Shown one piece after another: positions 1-10,355 of a stretch of DNA of 64,000 nt. Within the stretch, counting starts at the first letter, position 1. Each line of letters opens with the position of its first letter. Source of the stretch: Alphaproteobacteria bacterium (lineage in GTDB: Bacteria; Pseudomonadota; Alphaproteobacteria; MPNO01; UBA2964); assembly GCA_012103315.1 (NCBI GenBank), contig WLWZ01000013.1:1-64000 (forward strand), read 5' to 3'. A program made the position numbers and the translations under genes. The notes below the pieces were generated by a model that saw only the letters and a program-made list of their open reading frames with translations, was not told the DNA's origin and searched no databases.

Positions 1-659
1 TCGATATCGGCCGGGACCATGCCGCCAATTTGTCCCAAGACAGAGAATATCTGCTCTTTGTAGCCTGGGAACTGATCGTAATAGCCTTCCCACATCAGAA
101 CTTCCTGGCACACATCCCACTGGTAGGAGATTCGATCATGCGGCAGATTTTCCTGAATGCGGGCGAACTCTGCGGCAAGGTGGTCGGTATAAATATCGAT
201 GAAAATGTCGTAAACCGACGGCACCACGAAGTTGTAAGTAATCGCCAACGGCGTTGCCATATCGATCTGGTATTTCACCCCTGCCGGAATCGCGCCTTCA
301 CTCTGCAACTTGTCGAACGTTGCAAAATTCTGGATTGCATCATCGGCATAACCGGTATCAAACGTGATGGATTTGGGGTCAACGCCCTCTTTAATGGTCA
401 GCCGCGGAATTTCATAGACGACTGTGCCGTCATACTGGGTGAACTGAAATGGCGGCAAGGATTGATCAACTTCAAAGGCCGGACTGGATTTCAGCTGATC
501 CATGACAAAACTGATCCAGCGCTGGCGGCGGCCTGTTTCGCCATCAGGTATACGCTCCGCGTGATGGCCAACCCGCTGACCTAATGTCCGAAATACGGTT
601 TCCGCATCGTCCAGGGGAATGCTGCCGACCATATGGATGACTGGCTTTGTCTCGTTCAT
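1..659 (-). CDS. MetE/UROD-superfamily-like protein, C-terminus off window
   Basis: The frame is open without a stop from an ATG at 659 to the window edge, so only the first ~219 residues are visible. It begins MNETKPVIHMVGSIPLDD and soon has an IPDGETGRRQRWI motif, which I recognise from uncharacterised proteins with the barrel fold of cobalamin-independent methionine synthase (MetE) and uroporphyrinogen decarboxylase. The visible part has no signal peptide, so it is probably cytoplasmic. The zinc/cobalamin-site residues that would separate a methyltransferase from a decarboxylase lie beyond the edge. It is divergent from the bicupin gene at 761 across ~100 bases, suggesting a shared control region. 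The substrate is unknown, and the family call rests on motif memory. Confidence 0.6.
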   Translation of the reverse strand, partial: MNETKPVIHMVGSIPLDDAETVFRTLGQRVGHHAERIPDGETGRRQRWISFVMDQLKSSPAFEVDQSLPPFQFTQYDGTVVYEIPRLTIKEGVDPKSITFDTGYADDAIQNFATFDKLQSEGAIPAGVKYQIDMATPLAITYNFVVPSVYDIFIDIYTDHLAAEFARIQENLPHDRISYQWDVCQEVLMWEGYYDQFPGYKEQIFSVLGQIGGMVPADI

Positions 660-760
660 CTCTTCTCCACCTATTTAAGAGGTTGCGACGGTTTGACCCC
701 ATGCGCCCCCGTTCCTATAACTAACCTCACAACATTACCGCGATTACAGGGACCCCACAA

Positions 761-1909
761 ATGGCCGAGACAGAAACCAGAACCGATCAACCACCGTTTT
801 TACATGACAGCTATCTTGCGTGGTGCGAGGAACAACCGGTTCCCGTGGTCGAAGATTTTGGCATGGATTTGTCCAAACTGCCGGTAGAGCCCTGGGACCT
901 ATATGGCATGCATGGCACAATTTGCCTGCTCAAGGGCCGTGACGATTACAACTCGATCTTTTGTTTTGAAATACAGCCAGGATCGAAATCCCGCGAGATG
1001 CACCATCTCTACGAAGAGATCATCTATGTCATTGATGGCTATGGCTCGACGCAGATCGAAACCCCCGATGGCGATAAGCATGCCTTTGAATGGGGTCGCA
1101 ACTCGTTGTTTTCCGTTCCGCTCAACGCCAAATACCAACATTTTAATGGATCGGGGACAGAACCGGCACGCCTGGCGTCAGTCCATAACTTTCCCTTTCT
1201 GATCAAACTATTCCGCAATGAGGAGTTTATTTTCGACACCGAACGAAATTTCCCCGAACGCGCTGGACCCAACGGTTATTTCAAGGGTGATGGTCAGATG
1301 ATTGAGATCCGCCCTGGCCGCCATCAGTGGGAAACCAATTTCGTCGCCGACATCACAAATTTTGAGCTCAAGGACTGGGCGGCACGCGGCAAGGGGTCAT
1401 CCAGCCTGCGCTGGGTGCTGTCGGACAGCACGATGGGCTGCCACACCTCACAGATCGTGCCCGGTACCTATAAAAAGGCGCATCGCCATACTTGCGGCAC
1501 CAATGTTTTCACCATCGATGGCGAGGGCTATTCGATGCTGTGGTATGAAGGCAAAGAAGACGAACGCGTGCGGATCGACTGGGATCACGGCGTCGTTGTC
1601 ACCCCGCCGGAACAGATGTTCCACCAGCATTTCAATACTGGTACGACACCGTCACGCTATCTCGCGGTGCAGTTTGGCACCGTCCGCTATCCGATGATCT
1701 CCGCCAAGATGAAGAAATGGACGTCCGGAAACGATACGTCGGTCAAAGATGGCGGCAACCAGATCGAGTATGAGGATCAGCCCGCCGACAATCATGCCAT
1801 CTGGCTGGAAGAGATGGACGGCAAAGGCTACCCCTCCGAGATGGGTGAAATCTTCGACGAAGAAGCTATCCGTGCATCAGAGTACGCACGATCGGTCGTC
1901 AAAAAGTAG
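761..1909 (+). CDS. Bicupin protein, possible ring-cleavage or regulatory cupin
   Basis: This 382-residue cytoplasmic protein has two cupin barrels. The first carries His81-His82 followed by a Glu pair and a YVIDGYG turn. The second carries His241-x-His243 and later His288-x-His290 in an MFHQHFN motif, a plausible metal site. The expected cupin Glu of the second barrel seems to be replaced by Asn. The length and two-barrel layout resemble gentisate 1,2-dioxygenase-like proteins, but similar bicupins are annotated only as cupin-domain proteins. The amidohydrolase gene follows in the same direction about 100 bases downstream, so oxidative ring opening followed by hydrolysis or decarboxylation is a reasonable inference. 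The catalytic role is not established by the sequence. Confidence 0.75.
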   Translation: MAETETRTDQPPFLHDSYLAWCEEQPVPVVEDFGMDLSKLPVEPWDLYGMHGTICLLKGRDDYNSIFCFEIQPGSKSREMHHLYEEIIYVIDGYGSTQIETPDGDKHAFEWGRNSLFSVPLNAKYQHFNGSGTEPARLASVHNFPFLIKLFRNEEFIFDTERNFPERAGPNGYFKGDGQMIEIRPGRHQWETNFVADITNFELKDWAARGKGSSSLRWVLSDSTMGCHTSQIVPGTYKKAHRHTCGTNVFTIDGEGYSMLWYEGKEDERVRIDWDHGVVVTPPEQMFHQHFNTGTTPSRYLAVQFGTVRYPMISAKMKKWTSGNDTSVKDGGNQIEYEDQPADNHAIWLEEMDGKGYPSEMGEIFDEEAIRASEYARSVVKK

Positions 1910-2000
1910 GGTTTTCCACGGCGCGATCGCAGTCGCCTTACGGACGAATACACGCTAAACTTATGGCAATATTATTCGTCTGCAAGCCCGTAGACCTGTC

Positions 2001-2005
2001 AGGAG
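2001..2005 (+). promoter_or_regulatory. Ribosome binding site deciding the amidohydrolase start
   Basis: An AGGAG at this position lies only one base before an ATG at 2007 but seven bases before the in-frame ATG at 2013. Normal spacing favours 2013 as the start codon. Confidence 0.75.
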
Positions 2006-2012
2006 AATGACT

Positions 2013-3041
2013 ATGGCCATTGATATGCATGCCCATTGGCGCCCCGCTGAACTCATTGACGCGCTGCGTTTACGCACCTCCGACCCTCGCGTTTTCACAA
2101 ACGATGACGGTGTTGAGGTCTATAAAGCGCGCAATGGCGAACAGCCGGTTAGCGAGGCTTTCGATAATGTCGAAACCCGTCTCGAAGAAATGGATCGGCA
2201 AGGCATCAGCACAGCAGTGCTTTCTCTGCTCAGCGAATTTACCTGGATTGAGCGCTTACCGCTGGATGATTCCCTGCCGCTGGTGCAGCTCTATAACAAT
2301 AGCCTGTCCGCACTCTGCGCTGAGCATGAAGGTCGGTTCACCGCCCTTTGCGCCCTGCCACTCGCCGATGTCGATGCGGCAGCGACTGAGTTTGATCGGG
2401 CCATGACTTTGCCCGGAATGGTTGGTGCACAAGCCCCCGGTAATGCTTTCCTGACCTATAAGGAAGCCGACAATTTCCGGCCTGTGATCGAAGCAGCTCA
2501 TCGCAACAAGGCCGCCGTTCTAATCCATTTCGCACCGATGCCGGGCGATACATGGCCACGCGTACCAAAGGGCACGGATAATGGCCGCCGTCGCATGGGC
2601 ACGCTCGATATGCAGGCAAGCCTATCGGCCAACAACGTCACGCTGTCGATGACGGACATCATGGATGACTACCCTGATGCGATGATGATCCTGCATAATC
2701 TCGGCGGCAATATTCCGTATGAAGTCGAGCGTATGGATCATCGCTGCTTGCTGGATACACCGGAGGAAGAATTGCCCTCAAAACGGTTTCGTGAGGCAAA
2801 TGTCTTTGTCGATTGCAATTCACTCGGCCCGCACGCCATTGAGGCCGGCGTCCGTCTCTATGGCGAAGACCGCATCGTATTTGGCACGGATGGCACCGAG
2901 TTCGGCGGCAAGTGGACCAACAAAGCTTTGGCCGACGCCGATCTGACCGAACACGCCAAGGATCAAATTCGTCACGGCAACGCTGTACGGATGCTGTCAC
3001 ACCTGGCACCACTGGCAACTTACAGCCAGGCAGCCGAGTAG
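2013..3041 (+). CDS. Amidohydrolase-2 family protein (ACMSD-like)
   Basis: This 342-residue metal-dependent hydrolase or decarboxylase has the TIM-barrel pattern of the amidohydrolase-2 (ACMSD-like) family. The metal ligands are visible: Asp4-x-His6-x-His8 at the N-terminus, His172 in LIHFAP, His228 in LHNLGGNIP and Asp293 in FGTDGTEFGG. Family members decarboxylate or hydrolyse aromatic and muconate-type acids. I chose the ATG at 2013 because the Shine-Dalgarno at 2001-2005 is too close to the earlier in-frame ATG at 2007. It lies downstream of the bicupin gene in the same direction, suggesting consecutive steps in a catabolic route. It is cytoplasmic with no signal peptide. The substrate cannot be read from the sequence. 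Confidence 0.85.
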   Translation: MAIDMHAHWRPAELIDALRLRTSDPRVFTNDDGVEVYKARNGEQPVSEAFDNVETRLEEMDRQGISTAVLSLLSEFTWIERLPLDDSLPLVQLYNNSLSALCAEHEGRFTALCALPLADVDAAATEFDRAMTLPGMVGAQAPGNAFLTYKEADNFRPVIEAAHRNKAAVLIHFAPMPGDTWPRVPKGTDNGRRRMGTLDMQASLSANNVTLSMTDIMDDYPDAMMILHNLGGNIPYEVERMDHRCLLDTPEEELPSKRFREANVFVDCNSLGPHAIEAGVRLYGEDRIVFGTDGTEFGGKWTNKALADADLTEHAKDQIRHGNAVRMLSHLAPLATYSQAAE

Positions 3042-3120
3042 TTTTTAGTTAGACCGGCTCCCCCACAGGATAATCGCATTGGGTGGCGGGGAGGGGGAGC
3101 GGGCTGGCCAAGTCAAAACC

Positions 3121-3915
3121 TTAAAAATCCTCTTTCCGCCATTTCTTCTCGGCGATCGCAACCACAACGCCGCGCATTGTCCGAACTTCCTGTTCAGTCA
3201 TCTTCGCGCGGTTAAAAATATTGCGGATGTTGCGGATCATGCGCGAGCGTTTCTCTTTCACCCGTAAGAAACCAGCCTTGTCCATCTCATCTTCGAGATG
3301 TTCATAAAAGTCGAAAACCTCTCCCTGACTGGCGAGCGCCGCACCGCGACCCTTGCGACGGATTTCAGTCGGCACCTCTGCGCCACCAGCCATTTGCCAC
3401 TCATAGCTCAACAGCAAAACCGATTGCGCCAAATTGAGCGACGAGAATGAAGGATTGGTCGGCACGGTAATTAACGTATCAGCCAAGGCCAGGTCATCAT
3501 TATGGAGTCCTACCCGCTCGGCTCCAAACAGAATGCCGCATTGATTTCCTTCGGCGAAAGCGTCGCGCATCGTTCCTGCCCAGCCGCGCGGGTCCTGGAC
3601 CGGTTTAATCATGTCACGCAGCCGCGCCGTAGTGGCCCCAACCCGATGTAAATCCGCAACGGCTTCAGCTGTGGTGTCGAATATCTTTGCCTCCTTCAGA
3701 ACAGCGTGCGCACCGGACGATGCGCTGATTGCTTTGGCATGGGGCCATTTACATTTAGGTCGTACCAGACGCAGGTCAGTCAGACCAAAATTCATCATCG
3801 CCCGCGCCGTCATACCAACGTTTTCGGCGAGCGATGTCTCAACCAAAATAACCGCTGGGCCATCCCCGGGCGTTTTGGTATCAGCGTCGCGCTTGGTCGG
3901 TTCTAAATTTGCCAT
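3121..3915 (-). CDS. trmJ: TrmJ-type tRNA/rRNA 2'-O-methyltransferase
   Basis: This 264-residue SPOUT-superfamily methyltransferase begins, after a short polar leader, with VILVETSLAENVGMTARAM, the classic TrmJ/SpoU motif. An FGAERVGL segment and a SLNLAQSVLLLSYEW segment form the knotted SAM-binding region. TrmJ methylates the ribose at position 32 of certain tRNAs. The ~80-residue C-terminal extension with clustered Lys/Arg also fits TrmJ. It is the last gene of the minus-strand run and starts 18 bases after the citramalate synthase stop without a clear Shine-Dalgarno, so translational coupling is likely. Family membership is firm. The exact RNA target is assumed by homology. Confidence 0.9.
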   Translation of the reverse strand: MANLEPTKRDADTKTPGDGPAVILVETSLAENVGMTARAMMNFGLTDLRLVRPKCKWPHAKAISASSGAHAVLKEAKIFDTTAEAVADLHRVGATTARLRDMIKPVQDPRGWAGTMRDAFAEGNQCGILFGAERVGLHNDDLALADTLITVPTNPSFSSLNLAQSVLLLSYEWQMAGGAEVPTEIRRKGRGAALASQGEVFDFYEHLEDEMDKAGFLRVKEKRSRMIRNIRNIFNRAKMTEQEVRTMRGVVVAIAEKKWRKEDF

Positions 3916-3933
3916 CCGAGGAATACAGTGCGG

Positions 3934-5526
3934 TTACGAAACGGCGCCATCGCGAAACAACTTGTAGGTAATGGCATCGTTTAGCGCGTTATAAGACGCG
4001 TCTATCACGTTGGCCGAAACACCTACTGTCGACCAGCGTTGCCCCTTGCCATCAATGCTCTCTATCATCACGCGGGTTATCGCTTCGGTACCGCCACCGG
4101 GCGTAAGGATACGCACCTTGTAATCCGTCAGCTTCATATCTTCGAGTTGCGGGTACAAAGGATCGAGTGCCTTGCGCAGCGCATTATCGAGCGCGTTGAC
4201 CGGGCCGTTACCTTCAGCGACCGTCATCACCTCGTGATCGCCAACCTCAACCTTGAGTGTCGCTTCCGACAGGGTGATTAACTCGTTCTTGGCGTTCCAG
4301 CGCCGTTCATCCATCACCCGGAAACTTTGCAGACGGAAATACTCCGGCACATCTTCCAACACGCGACGGGCCAACAACTCGAAACTCGCCTCGGCACCAT
4401 CATAGGCGTAGCCCTCATGTTCACGCTGTTTAACGTCTTCCAGCAACGTTGAGACATTCGGGTCCTTGGCATCAACCTCAATGCCAATCTCGCGGAATCG
4501 CGCCAGTACATTTGACCGCCCCGCCTGATCCGACACCACAATGTGGCGTTCATTGCCGATCATCGTTGGATCGACATGCTCGTAGGTTTTGGGATCCTTC
4601 TCGATGGCCGAGACATGCAGCCCCCCCTTATGGGCAAACGCACGATCACCGACATAGGCCGCACTGGTATCCGATGGCCGGTTAAGCCGGTCATCAATAA
4701 AGCGCGACAGATGCGTCAGGCGGCCAATATCGTCGTCATTCATCCCGATCTCATAGCCCATCTTGAGGGCCAGTGACGGGATGATTGAGATTAAATTGGC
4801 ATTGCCGCAGCGTTCGCCAAGCCCGTTAAGCGTGCCTTGAACCTGGCGCACACCAGCCCGCACTGCGGCCAGCGAATTCGCTACCGCATTGCCAGTATCG
4901 TCATGGCAGTGGATGCCAAGGTGATTGCCTGGTACGTGCTCTGCAACCTCGCTAACAATGCGTTCAATTTCATCCGGTAGCGTGCCCCCGTTTGTGTCAC
5001 ACAGCACGACCCAGCGCGCACCCGCTTCATAGGCCGCCTTGATGCAGCCCAGCGCAAATTCGGGATTTTCCTTATAACCATCAAAGAAATGCTCGGCATC
5101 AAACACCGCTTCTTCAGCGCGTTCTGCGGCCAAGGCGATACTGTCTTTAATCATCTCGATGTTTTCATCAAGCTCGACGCCCAGCGCGACCTTGGCATGG
5201 AAGTCCCAGGTTTTGCCGACCAGACAAACGATCTTGGTCTTGGCATTAAAGATCGCCGTTAGACCTGGGTCGTTTTCGGCACTCCGGCCTGAACGTCTTG
5301 TCATGCCAAAAGCGCTTAGACGTGCCCGCGCCAGTGTCGGCGGATCAGCAAAGAAGCTGTCATCAGTTGGATTGGCACCCGGCCAACCGCCTTCGACATA
5401 GTCGATACCAATTCGGTCGAGCTCGAGCGCAATCGCAGCTTTGTCTGCCGCCGAAAAATCAACACCCTGCGTCTGCGCACCGTCGCGCAGCGTCGAGTCA
5501 TAGATATAAACGCGCTTGTCACTCAT
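3934..5526 (-). CDS. cimA: (R)-citramalate synthase
   Basis: This 530-residue enzyme belongs to the HMG-lyase-like/LeuA family. Citramalate synthase condenses acetyl-CoA with pyruvate to citramalate, a threonine-independent route to 2-oxobutanoate and isoleucine. The N-terminus carries the barrel motif DSTLRDGAQTQGVDFS. An HCHDDTGNAVANS segment provides the metal-binding histidines, and a C-terminal LeuA-type dimer/allosteric domain follows from roughly residue 400. The length and N-terminal motif fit CimA better than isopropylmalate or homocitrate synthase. It lies between cysS (26-base gap) and trmJ, an arrangement I know from other alphaproteobacteria. Isoleucine feedback through the C-terminal domain is likely from the family. 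Confidence 0.92.
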   Translation of the reverse strand: MSDKRVYIYDSTLRDGAQTQGVDFSAADKAAIALELDRIGIDYVEGGWPGANPTDDSFFADPPTLARARLSAFGMTRRSGRSAENDPGLTAIFNAKTKIVCLVGKTWDFHAKVALGVELDENIEMIKDSIALAAERAEEAVFDAEHFFDGYKENPEFALGCIKAAYEAGARWVVLCDTNGGTLPDEIERIVSEVAEHVPGNHLGIHCHDDTGNAVANSLAAVRAGVRQVQGTLNGLGERCGNANLISIIPSLALKMGYEIGMNDDDIGRLTHLSRFIDDRLNRPSDTSAAYVGDRAFAHKGGLHVSAIEKDPKTYEHVDPTMIGNERHIVVSDQAGRSNVLARFREIGIEVDAKDPNVSTLLEDVKQREHEGYAYDGAEASFELLARRVLEDVPEYFRLQSFRVMDERRWNAKNELITLSEATLKVEVGDHEVMTVAEGNGPVNALDNALRKALDPLYPQLEDMKLTDYKVRILTPGGGTEAITRVMIESIDGKGQRWSTVGVSANVIDASYNALNDAITYKLFRDGAVS

Positions 5527-5551
5527 CGCCCGTACTCTCTAGCCTCTATTC

Positions 5552-6928
5552 CTAACTTCGCTTCCAAGTGGTGCCACCGGCACCGTCTTCCAACACTATA
5601 CCGGCTGCCGCCAGCTCGTCGCGAATTCTGTCACTCTCGGCAAAATCCTTTGCGGCGCGAGCTTCGACACGTTTCTCGATCAGCGCTTCGATCTCGGCCT
5701 CATCGATATCGCCGGCACCCTGTTTGAACCAGTCTTCCGGATCTTGCTGTAGCAGACCAAGCAAGCTTGCTCCATTTAGAATATTTAATTTAGCAAACGC
5801 CCGATCACCGGCGTCGGTAGAACCATTCAACATAGATGCGAACTGATGCATCTCCGCAATTGCACTTGGTGTGTTCAAATCGTCTTCCAATGCTTCGGTG
5901 ACCGGTGACATAAATGGAAGTCTATTTGGGACCTCTACGTCGGCACTATTTCTCAATGCAGTATAAAGTCGATCCAGCGCATTCTTCGCCTCGGCCAAGG
6001 CGCGCAGGCTGAAATCCAATGGTTGACGATAATGCGCCGACAAAAGAGCAAAACGGATAACCTCGCCGTTCCAACCTTCTTCAAGCAAGTCATGCACGGT
6101 GTGAAAATTGCCCAGCGACTTGGACATCTTCTCGCCATCAACTGTCAGATAGCCGTTATGCATCCAGTATTTCACGAACGGCGCACCACCGTGGCTGCAG
6201 ACAGACTGCGCGATCTCGTTTTCATGATGCGGAAAGATCAAATCCTGACCACCGCCATGAATATCAAACGTCTCACCGAGATGTTTGGCACTCATGGCTG
6301 AACATTCGAGATGCCAGCCCGGACGACCGCGTCCCCACGGGCTATCCCAGCCTGGCTGGTCGTCAGAAGACGGTTTCCACAATACGAAATCCGCAGCGTC
6401 ACGCTTATAAGGCGCTACTTCGACGCGGGCACCGGCAACCAGTTCATCACGTGAATGACGCGATAGTTTGCCGTAATCCTCCATTGCCGCGATGCTGAAC
6501 AGCACATGGCCTTCAGCTTCATAAGCATGGTCGCTGACCAGAAGACATTCGATCATCGCCAGCATCTCGGCAATATGATCGGTCGCGCGCGGTTCAACAT
6601 CAGGCGGCAGTGCATTCAAAGCGGCCATGTCTATCCGAAAGATATCGGCAAACTTGGTCGTGATATCGCCAATCTCATCGCCGCTCTTTTGCGAGGCATC
6701 GATGATCTTGTCATCCACATCGGTAATGTTGCGAACATAGGTCACACGCGGATAAAGCTGTTGAAGCAACCGATACAGCACATCGAACACGACGACCGGC
6801 CGTGCATTGCCGATATGGGCATAGTCATAAACCGTTGGGCCACAGACATAGAAGCGGATGTGCTCTGGATCGACCGGGACAAACTCTTCTTTCTGCCGCG
6901 ACAGTGTATTGGTGATCCGCAAAGACAC
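5552..6928 (-). CDS. cysS: Cysteinyl-tRNA synthetase
   Basis: This class I aminoacyl-tRNA synthetase (458 residues) charges tRNA-Cys. It has the [19 protein letters not shown] segment with zinc-binding Cys and the HIGN nucleotide motif, the [13 protein letters not shown] zinc region, and the KMSKS motif in [11 protein letters not shown]. The C-terminal anticodon-binding half is complete. I place the start at the GTG at 6928: a GGGAG at 6936-6940 gives seven-base spacing, and the protein then begins [12 protein letters not shown] as is usual for the family. The longer open frame upstream lies wholly inside nadE. The start is one base beyond the nadE stop, so the two are probably coupled. Confidence 0.95.
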   Translation of the reverse strand: MSLRITNTLSRQKEEFVPVDPEHIRFYVCGPTVYDYAHIGNARPVVVFDVLYRLLQQLYPRVTYVRNITDVDDKIIDASQKSGDEIGDITTKFADIFRIDMAALNALPPDVEPRATDHIAEMLAMIECLLVSDHAYEAEGHVLFSIAAMEDYGKLSRHSRDELVAGARVEVAPYKRDAADFVLWKPSSDDQPGWDSPWGRGRPGWHLECSAMSAKHLGETFDIHGGGQDLIFPHHENEIAQSVCSHGGAPFVKYWMHNGYLTVDGEKMSKSLGNFHTVHDLLEEGWNGEVIRFALLSAHYRQPLDFSLRALAEAKNALDRLYTALRNSADVEVPNRLPFMSPVTEALEDDLNTPSAIAEMHQFASMLNGSTDAGDRAFAKLNILNGASLLGLLQQDPEDWFKQGAGDIDEAEIEALIEKRVEARAAKDFAESDRIRDELAAAGIVLEDGAGGTTWKRS

Positions 6929-6929
6929 G

Positions 6930-8591
6930 TTATGTCTCCCGGAAACCATCAGTGATCGGATAGCGCCGATCACGGCCAAAGGACCGGTGTGTGATCTTCA
7001 CGCCGGGGGGGGCCTGACGCCGCTTATATTCGGCCAGCAACAACATCCGCCAGATGCGTTGGACCAACGCCTCATCATACCCACCCTCGGCTGTGGCCTT
7101 CACACCCAAATCCTTTTCGATCAGGCTTTCGAGGATAGCGTCGAGATCTTCATAAGGCGGCAGCGTGTCCTGATCTATCTGGTCTGGTTTCAATTCCGCC
7201 GAGGGCGGCTTTGTAATAATCCGTTCCGGCATGACGGGACCGTTGGGCCCAATTGAACCCGCTGGCACATTCTCATTGCGCCAGCGGCACAGCGCAAAGA
7301 CCGTCATCTTGTAGACATCCTTGAGCACCGAGAAACCGCCGCACATATCGCCGTAAAGCGTCGCATAGCCGACAGACATTTCTGACTTATTACCGGTCGA
7401 GACGACCATCGCACCGGTCTTGTTCGACAGCCCCATCAGCGCCAGACCGCGCGATCGGGCCTGAATGTTTTCTTCCGTGGTATCGGGCGGTGCATCGCCA
7501 AAGAGCGGGCTTAGCATTTCATCAAACGCCCCCATCGCCGGGCCGATATTAATCTCATCCAACCGGCAACCCATAAGGTCCGCAGCGCCAGACGCATCAT
7601 CGAGACTTTCCTGCGACGTATAAGGTGACGGCATCATCACGCAATGCACGCGCTCCGGTCCTATCGCATCAACGGCCACCGCCGCCGTCAGGGCGGAATC
7701 GATACCGCCTGACATACCGAGCAAAACGCCCGGAAACCGGTTCTTTTCAACATAATCGCGGAGCCCCAGCATCATCGCCGAGTAGATGCTCGACAGACTG
7801 TCTTCGGGAGCAGCGCTTTCGCCTTCCGCGCAAACCCAGTCATCGCCGTCGCGCTGCCAGCTCGTGACCTGCAGCGCGGAATACCAGTCGGCGCAACGGG
7901 CCCGAAGAGTCCGATCGGTATTCAAAACGAAGGAGCCGCCATCAAAGACAAGTTCGTCCTGACCGCCAACCTGATTGACATAGAGCATGGGCAGGCGGGT
8001 TTCCGTAACCCGTTCAACTGCGAGATGCAGTCGTTGATCCCACTTATCCAACGCATAAGGCGAGCCGTTCAGAACAACGAGAATCTCCGCACCGGATTCT
8101 TCCAGACATTCAGCAACATCGGGTTGCCACATATCCTCGCAGATCATCACGCCAAGCCGAACATCGCGAAAATTGATCGGTCCCGGCATCGGACCTGCTT
8201 CAAACACGCGTTTTTCATCGAACACGCCATAGTTCGGTAAATCATGTTTCAGCCGAACAGCCGCAACCTTGCCGCCGTCAAGCAACAATGCCGCGTTGTA
8301 TACTTTGCCATCTTCATCAACCCACAGAGAGCCGATCAGAAGACCAGGCCCACCATCCGCGGTCTCCGCCGCCAGCACCTCAACGGCTGCCGCGCAAGCT
8401 TCCTGAAAGGAAGGTCGAATAACCAAATCTTCCGGCGGATAGCCGCAAATGACCAACTCACTGGCCACGACAAGGTCAGCGCCCTGCTCGGCCGCCTGCT
8501 TTCGCGCGCCCCGTACCAGTGCCGCATTCCCCTCGATGTCACCAACGGTGGGATTCAGCTGCGCAAGAGCTATGGAAAGTTGATCGGTCAT
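6930..8591 (-). CDS. nadE: Glutamine-hydrolysing NAD+ synthetase
   Basis: This 553-residue two-domain enzyme catalyses the last step of NAD synthesis, amidating deamido-NAD with glutamine-derived ammonia and ATP. The N-terminal half is a nitrilase-type amidase with the expected Glu ([14 protein letters not shown]), Lys ([14 protein letters not shown]) and nucleophile Cys (GVMICEDMW). The C-terminal half is a PP-loop synthetase with [12 protein letters not shown]. The start at 8591 gives [18 protein letters not shown], where the amidase fold normally begins. The longer frame to 8660 adds an unconserved leader. The Shine-Dalgarno is weak. It lies downstream of aroG and one base upstream of cysS. 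Confidence 0.94.
   Translation of the reverse strand: MTDQLSIALAQLNPTVGDIEGNAALVRGARKQAAEQGADLVVASELVICGYPPEDLVIRPSFQEACAAAVEVLAAETADGGPGLLIGSLWVDEDGKVYNAALLLDGGKVAAVRLKHDLPNYGVFDEKRVFEAGPMPGPINFRDVRLGVMICEDMWQPDVAECLEESGAEILVVLNGSPYALDKWDQRLHLAVERVTETRLPMLYVNQVGGQDELVFDGGSFVLNTDRTLRARCADWYSALQVTSWQRDGDDWVCAEGESAAPEDSLSSIYSAMMLGLRDYVEKNRFPGVLLGMSGGIDSALTAAVAVDAIGPERVHCVMMPSPYTSQESLDDASGAADLMGCRLDEINIGPAMGAFDEMLSPLFGDAPPDTTEENIQARSRGLALMGLSNKTGAMVVSTGNKSEMSVGYATLYGDMCGGFSVLKDVYKMTVFALCRWRNENVPAGSIGPNGPVMPERIITKPPSAELKPDQIDQDTLPPYEDLDAILESLIEKDLGVKATAEGGYDEALVQRIWRMLLLAEYKRRQAPPGVKITHRSFGRDRRYPITDGFRET
6936..6940 (-). promoter_or_regulatory. Ribosome binding site deciding the cysS start
   Basis: GGGAG on the minus strand lies seven bases before the GTG at 6928 and inside the last codons of nadE. 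It selects a GTG start rather than the ATG codons further upstream. Confidence 0.75.
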
Positions 8592-8680
8592 TTTTCTGTC
8601 AGGGTACTTCCGTTCCGCTACCGCTCTGCCAGAAACTTGTTTCCAGCCAGATCTGCACAAATGCGAAAATGTTGAAGGGG

Positions 8681-10069
8681 CTATCCGTTGGCCGCTGTCT
8701 TTGCCGCACCATTTTTCGAAATTCGATCATCCTTGAGCATCTCAGCGATCAGGAAGGCGAGTTCGAGGGACTGGTCAGAATTAAGCCGCGGATCACAATG
8801 GGTGTGATAGCGGTCTACGAGTCCTGCCTCGGTAATTTCCTGTGCGCCACCAACGCATTCGGTGACATTCTTACCCGTAAGCTCCAGATGGATGCCACCA
8901 AGATGGGTACCCTCAGCCCTGTGCACGCCGAAACAACGTTCAACCTCATCGCGAACCCGATCAAATGGGCGGGTCTTATAGCCATTGTCGGCCTTGACCG
9001 TATTGCCATGCATCGGATCGCACGACCAGACAACGGTCCGTCCTTCCCGTTCAACAGCGCGGATCAGCTTCGGCAAATGTTCTTCAACGCCGTCATTGCC
9101 CATGCGGGTAATGAGTGTCAGACGCCCGGCCTCGTTCTCCGGGTTCAATGTATCGATTACCCGTAGCAACGCATCGGGGTCCATCGTCGGGCCGCACTTG
9201 CAACCAACCGGGTTGCCCACGCCGCGCAAAAATTCAATATGGGCATCTTCCGGATCGCGCGTGCGATCCCCGATCCACAGCATATGGGCCGAGGTGTCGT
9301 ACCATTCGCCAGTGGTGGAATCGACACGGGTCATCGCCTCTTCATAGGCAGGCAATAGGGATTCATGCGAGGTATAGAAATCGGTTTCACGAATTTGCGG
9401 TGTGGTATCCGACGTCAGGCCGCAAGCCGCCATAAAAGCCAGCGAGTCATCCAGCCGTTCTGCCAAATCCTTATAACGATCCCCCGCCGGGCTTTGATCA
9501 ACAAACCCCAATGTCCAACGATGCACCTGATGCAAATCAGCATACCCACCCTGCGCGAAGGCGCGCAAAAGGTTCAGCGTTGCCGCAGACTGGTTATAGG
9601 CCTGCACCATCCGTTGCGGATCGGGGTTGCGGGCTTCTGGTGTAAACTCGATACCATTGACGGAGTCGCCACGATAGCTCGGCAATTCGACATCACCCTG
9701 CTTTTCCGTTGGCTCACTACGCGGCTTGGCAAACTGACCCGCTAGGCGGCCAACTTTGATCACTGGGCAATGAGCAGCAAAAGTTAGGACAACGGACATC
9801 TGCAGCAACACACGAAACGTGTCGCGAATATTATCGGGATGGAATTCGGCAAAGCTCTCAGCGCAGTCGCCGCCCTGCATTAGAAACGCACGACCTGCTG
9901 CTGCCTCAGCCAAACTGGCTTTCAGCGTTCTGGCTTCACCTGCAAACACCAACGGGGGATAATTTCGCAGCGTGTTTTCAGCAGATTCCAGCGCTGCCGG
10001 ATCGGTATAAACCGGCACCTGTTTGATATTCTTCGCACGCCAGCTATTCGGCGCCCACTTCGCAGCCAT
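8681..10069 (-). CDS. aroG: Class II 3-deoxy-7-phosphoheptulonate (DAHP) synthase
   Basis: This 462-residue class II DAHP synthase condenses phosphoenolpyruvate and erythrose 4-phosphate at the entry to the shikimate pathway. Class II is shown by the size and by motifs such as [20 protein letters not shown], the metal-binding Cys region, [15 protein letters not shown] (here [12 protein letters not shown]) and [18 protein letters not shown]. It is cytoplasmic. The ATG at 10069 is preceded by GGGAG at eight-base spacing. It is the first gene of the aroG-nadE-cysS-cimA-trmJ run, so a promoter probably lies in the ~285 bases upstream. The symbol follows common usage; aroH or aroA(II) would be equally acceptable. 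Confidence 0.93.
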   Translation of the reverse strand: MAAKWAPNSWRAKNIKQVPVYTDPAALESAENTLRNYPPLVFAGEARTLKASLAEAAAGRAFLMQGGDCAESFAEFHPDNIRDTFRVLLQMSVVLTFAAHCPVIKVGRLAGQFAKPRSEPTEKQGDVELPSYRGDSVNGIEFTPEARNPDPQRMVQAYNQSAATLNLLRAFAQGGYADLHQVHRWTLGFVDQSPAGDRYKDLAERLDDSLAFMAACGLTSDTTPQIRETDFYTSHESLLPAYEEAMTRVDSTTGEWYDTSAHMLWIGDRTRDPEDAHIEFLRGVGNPVGCKCGPTMDPDALLRVIDTLNPENEAGRLTLITRMGNDGVEEHLPKLIRAVEREGRTVVWSCDPMHGNTVKADNGYKTRPFDRVRDEVERCFGVHRAEGTHLGGIHLELTGKNVTECVGGAQEITEAGLVDRYHTHCDPRLNSDQSLELAFLIAEMLKDDRISKNGAAKTAANG

Positions 10070-10355
10070 CAGACCAACTCCCAGTCAGAAACAAGTTGCC
10101 CCAGCCCCAACGCACACGCGTCCGGTTCCTGATGAACCACCACTGCTCGCCCAGTGGGGCCGGAAACTCCATAGAATCAATTATTTAGGGCTTATCACGC
10201 CGTGACGCAATAACCTCCAACTCACTGATATCAATACGGAACGCATGGCTATACGCCGTTTGGCGCATATTTTCCAGAAAAACGTGTCGTCTATTCAGAC
10301 GATTTCTGGCCTTTTCGTACCGCCAAATGCCCCAACAAACACCTGTCTTTCGGAT
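10070..10355. other. Intergenic region upstream of aroG, no gene seen
   Basis: About 285 bases separate the aroG start from the end of the TctC-type gene. Short open frames here lack ribosome binding sites and recognisable content. The region probably carries the aroG promoter, but I cannot point to convincing -35/-10 boxes. Confidence 0.5.

Noticed and set aside
30..584. Plus-strand open frame at the left edge
   Set aside because: It lies opposite the MetE/UROD-like frame, which is open to the window edge with family motifs. The plus-strand product has no recognisable features and no ribosome binding site.
3057..3100. Eight-base inverted repeat GCTCCCCC/GGGGGAGC between convergent genes
   Set aside because: The loop is 28 bases long and no T-run follows on either strand, so it is not a convincing terminator.
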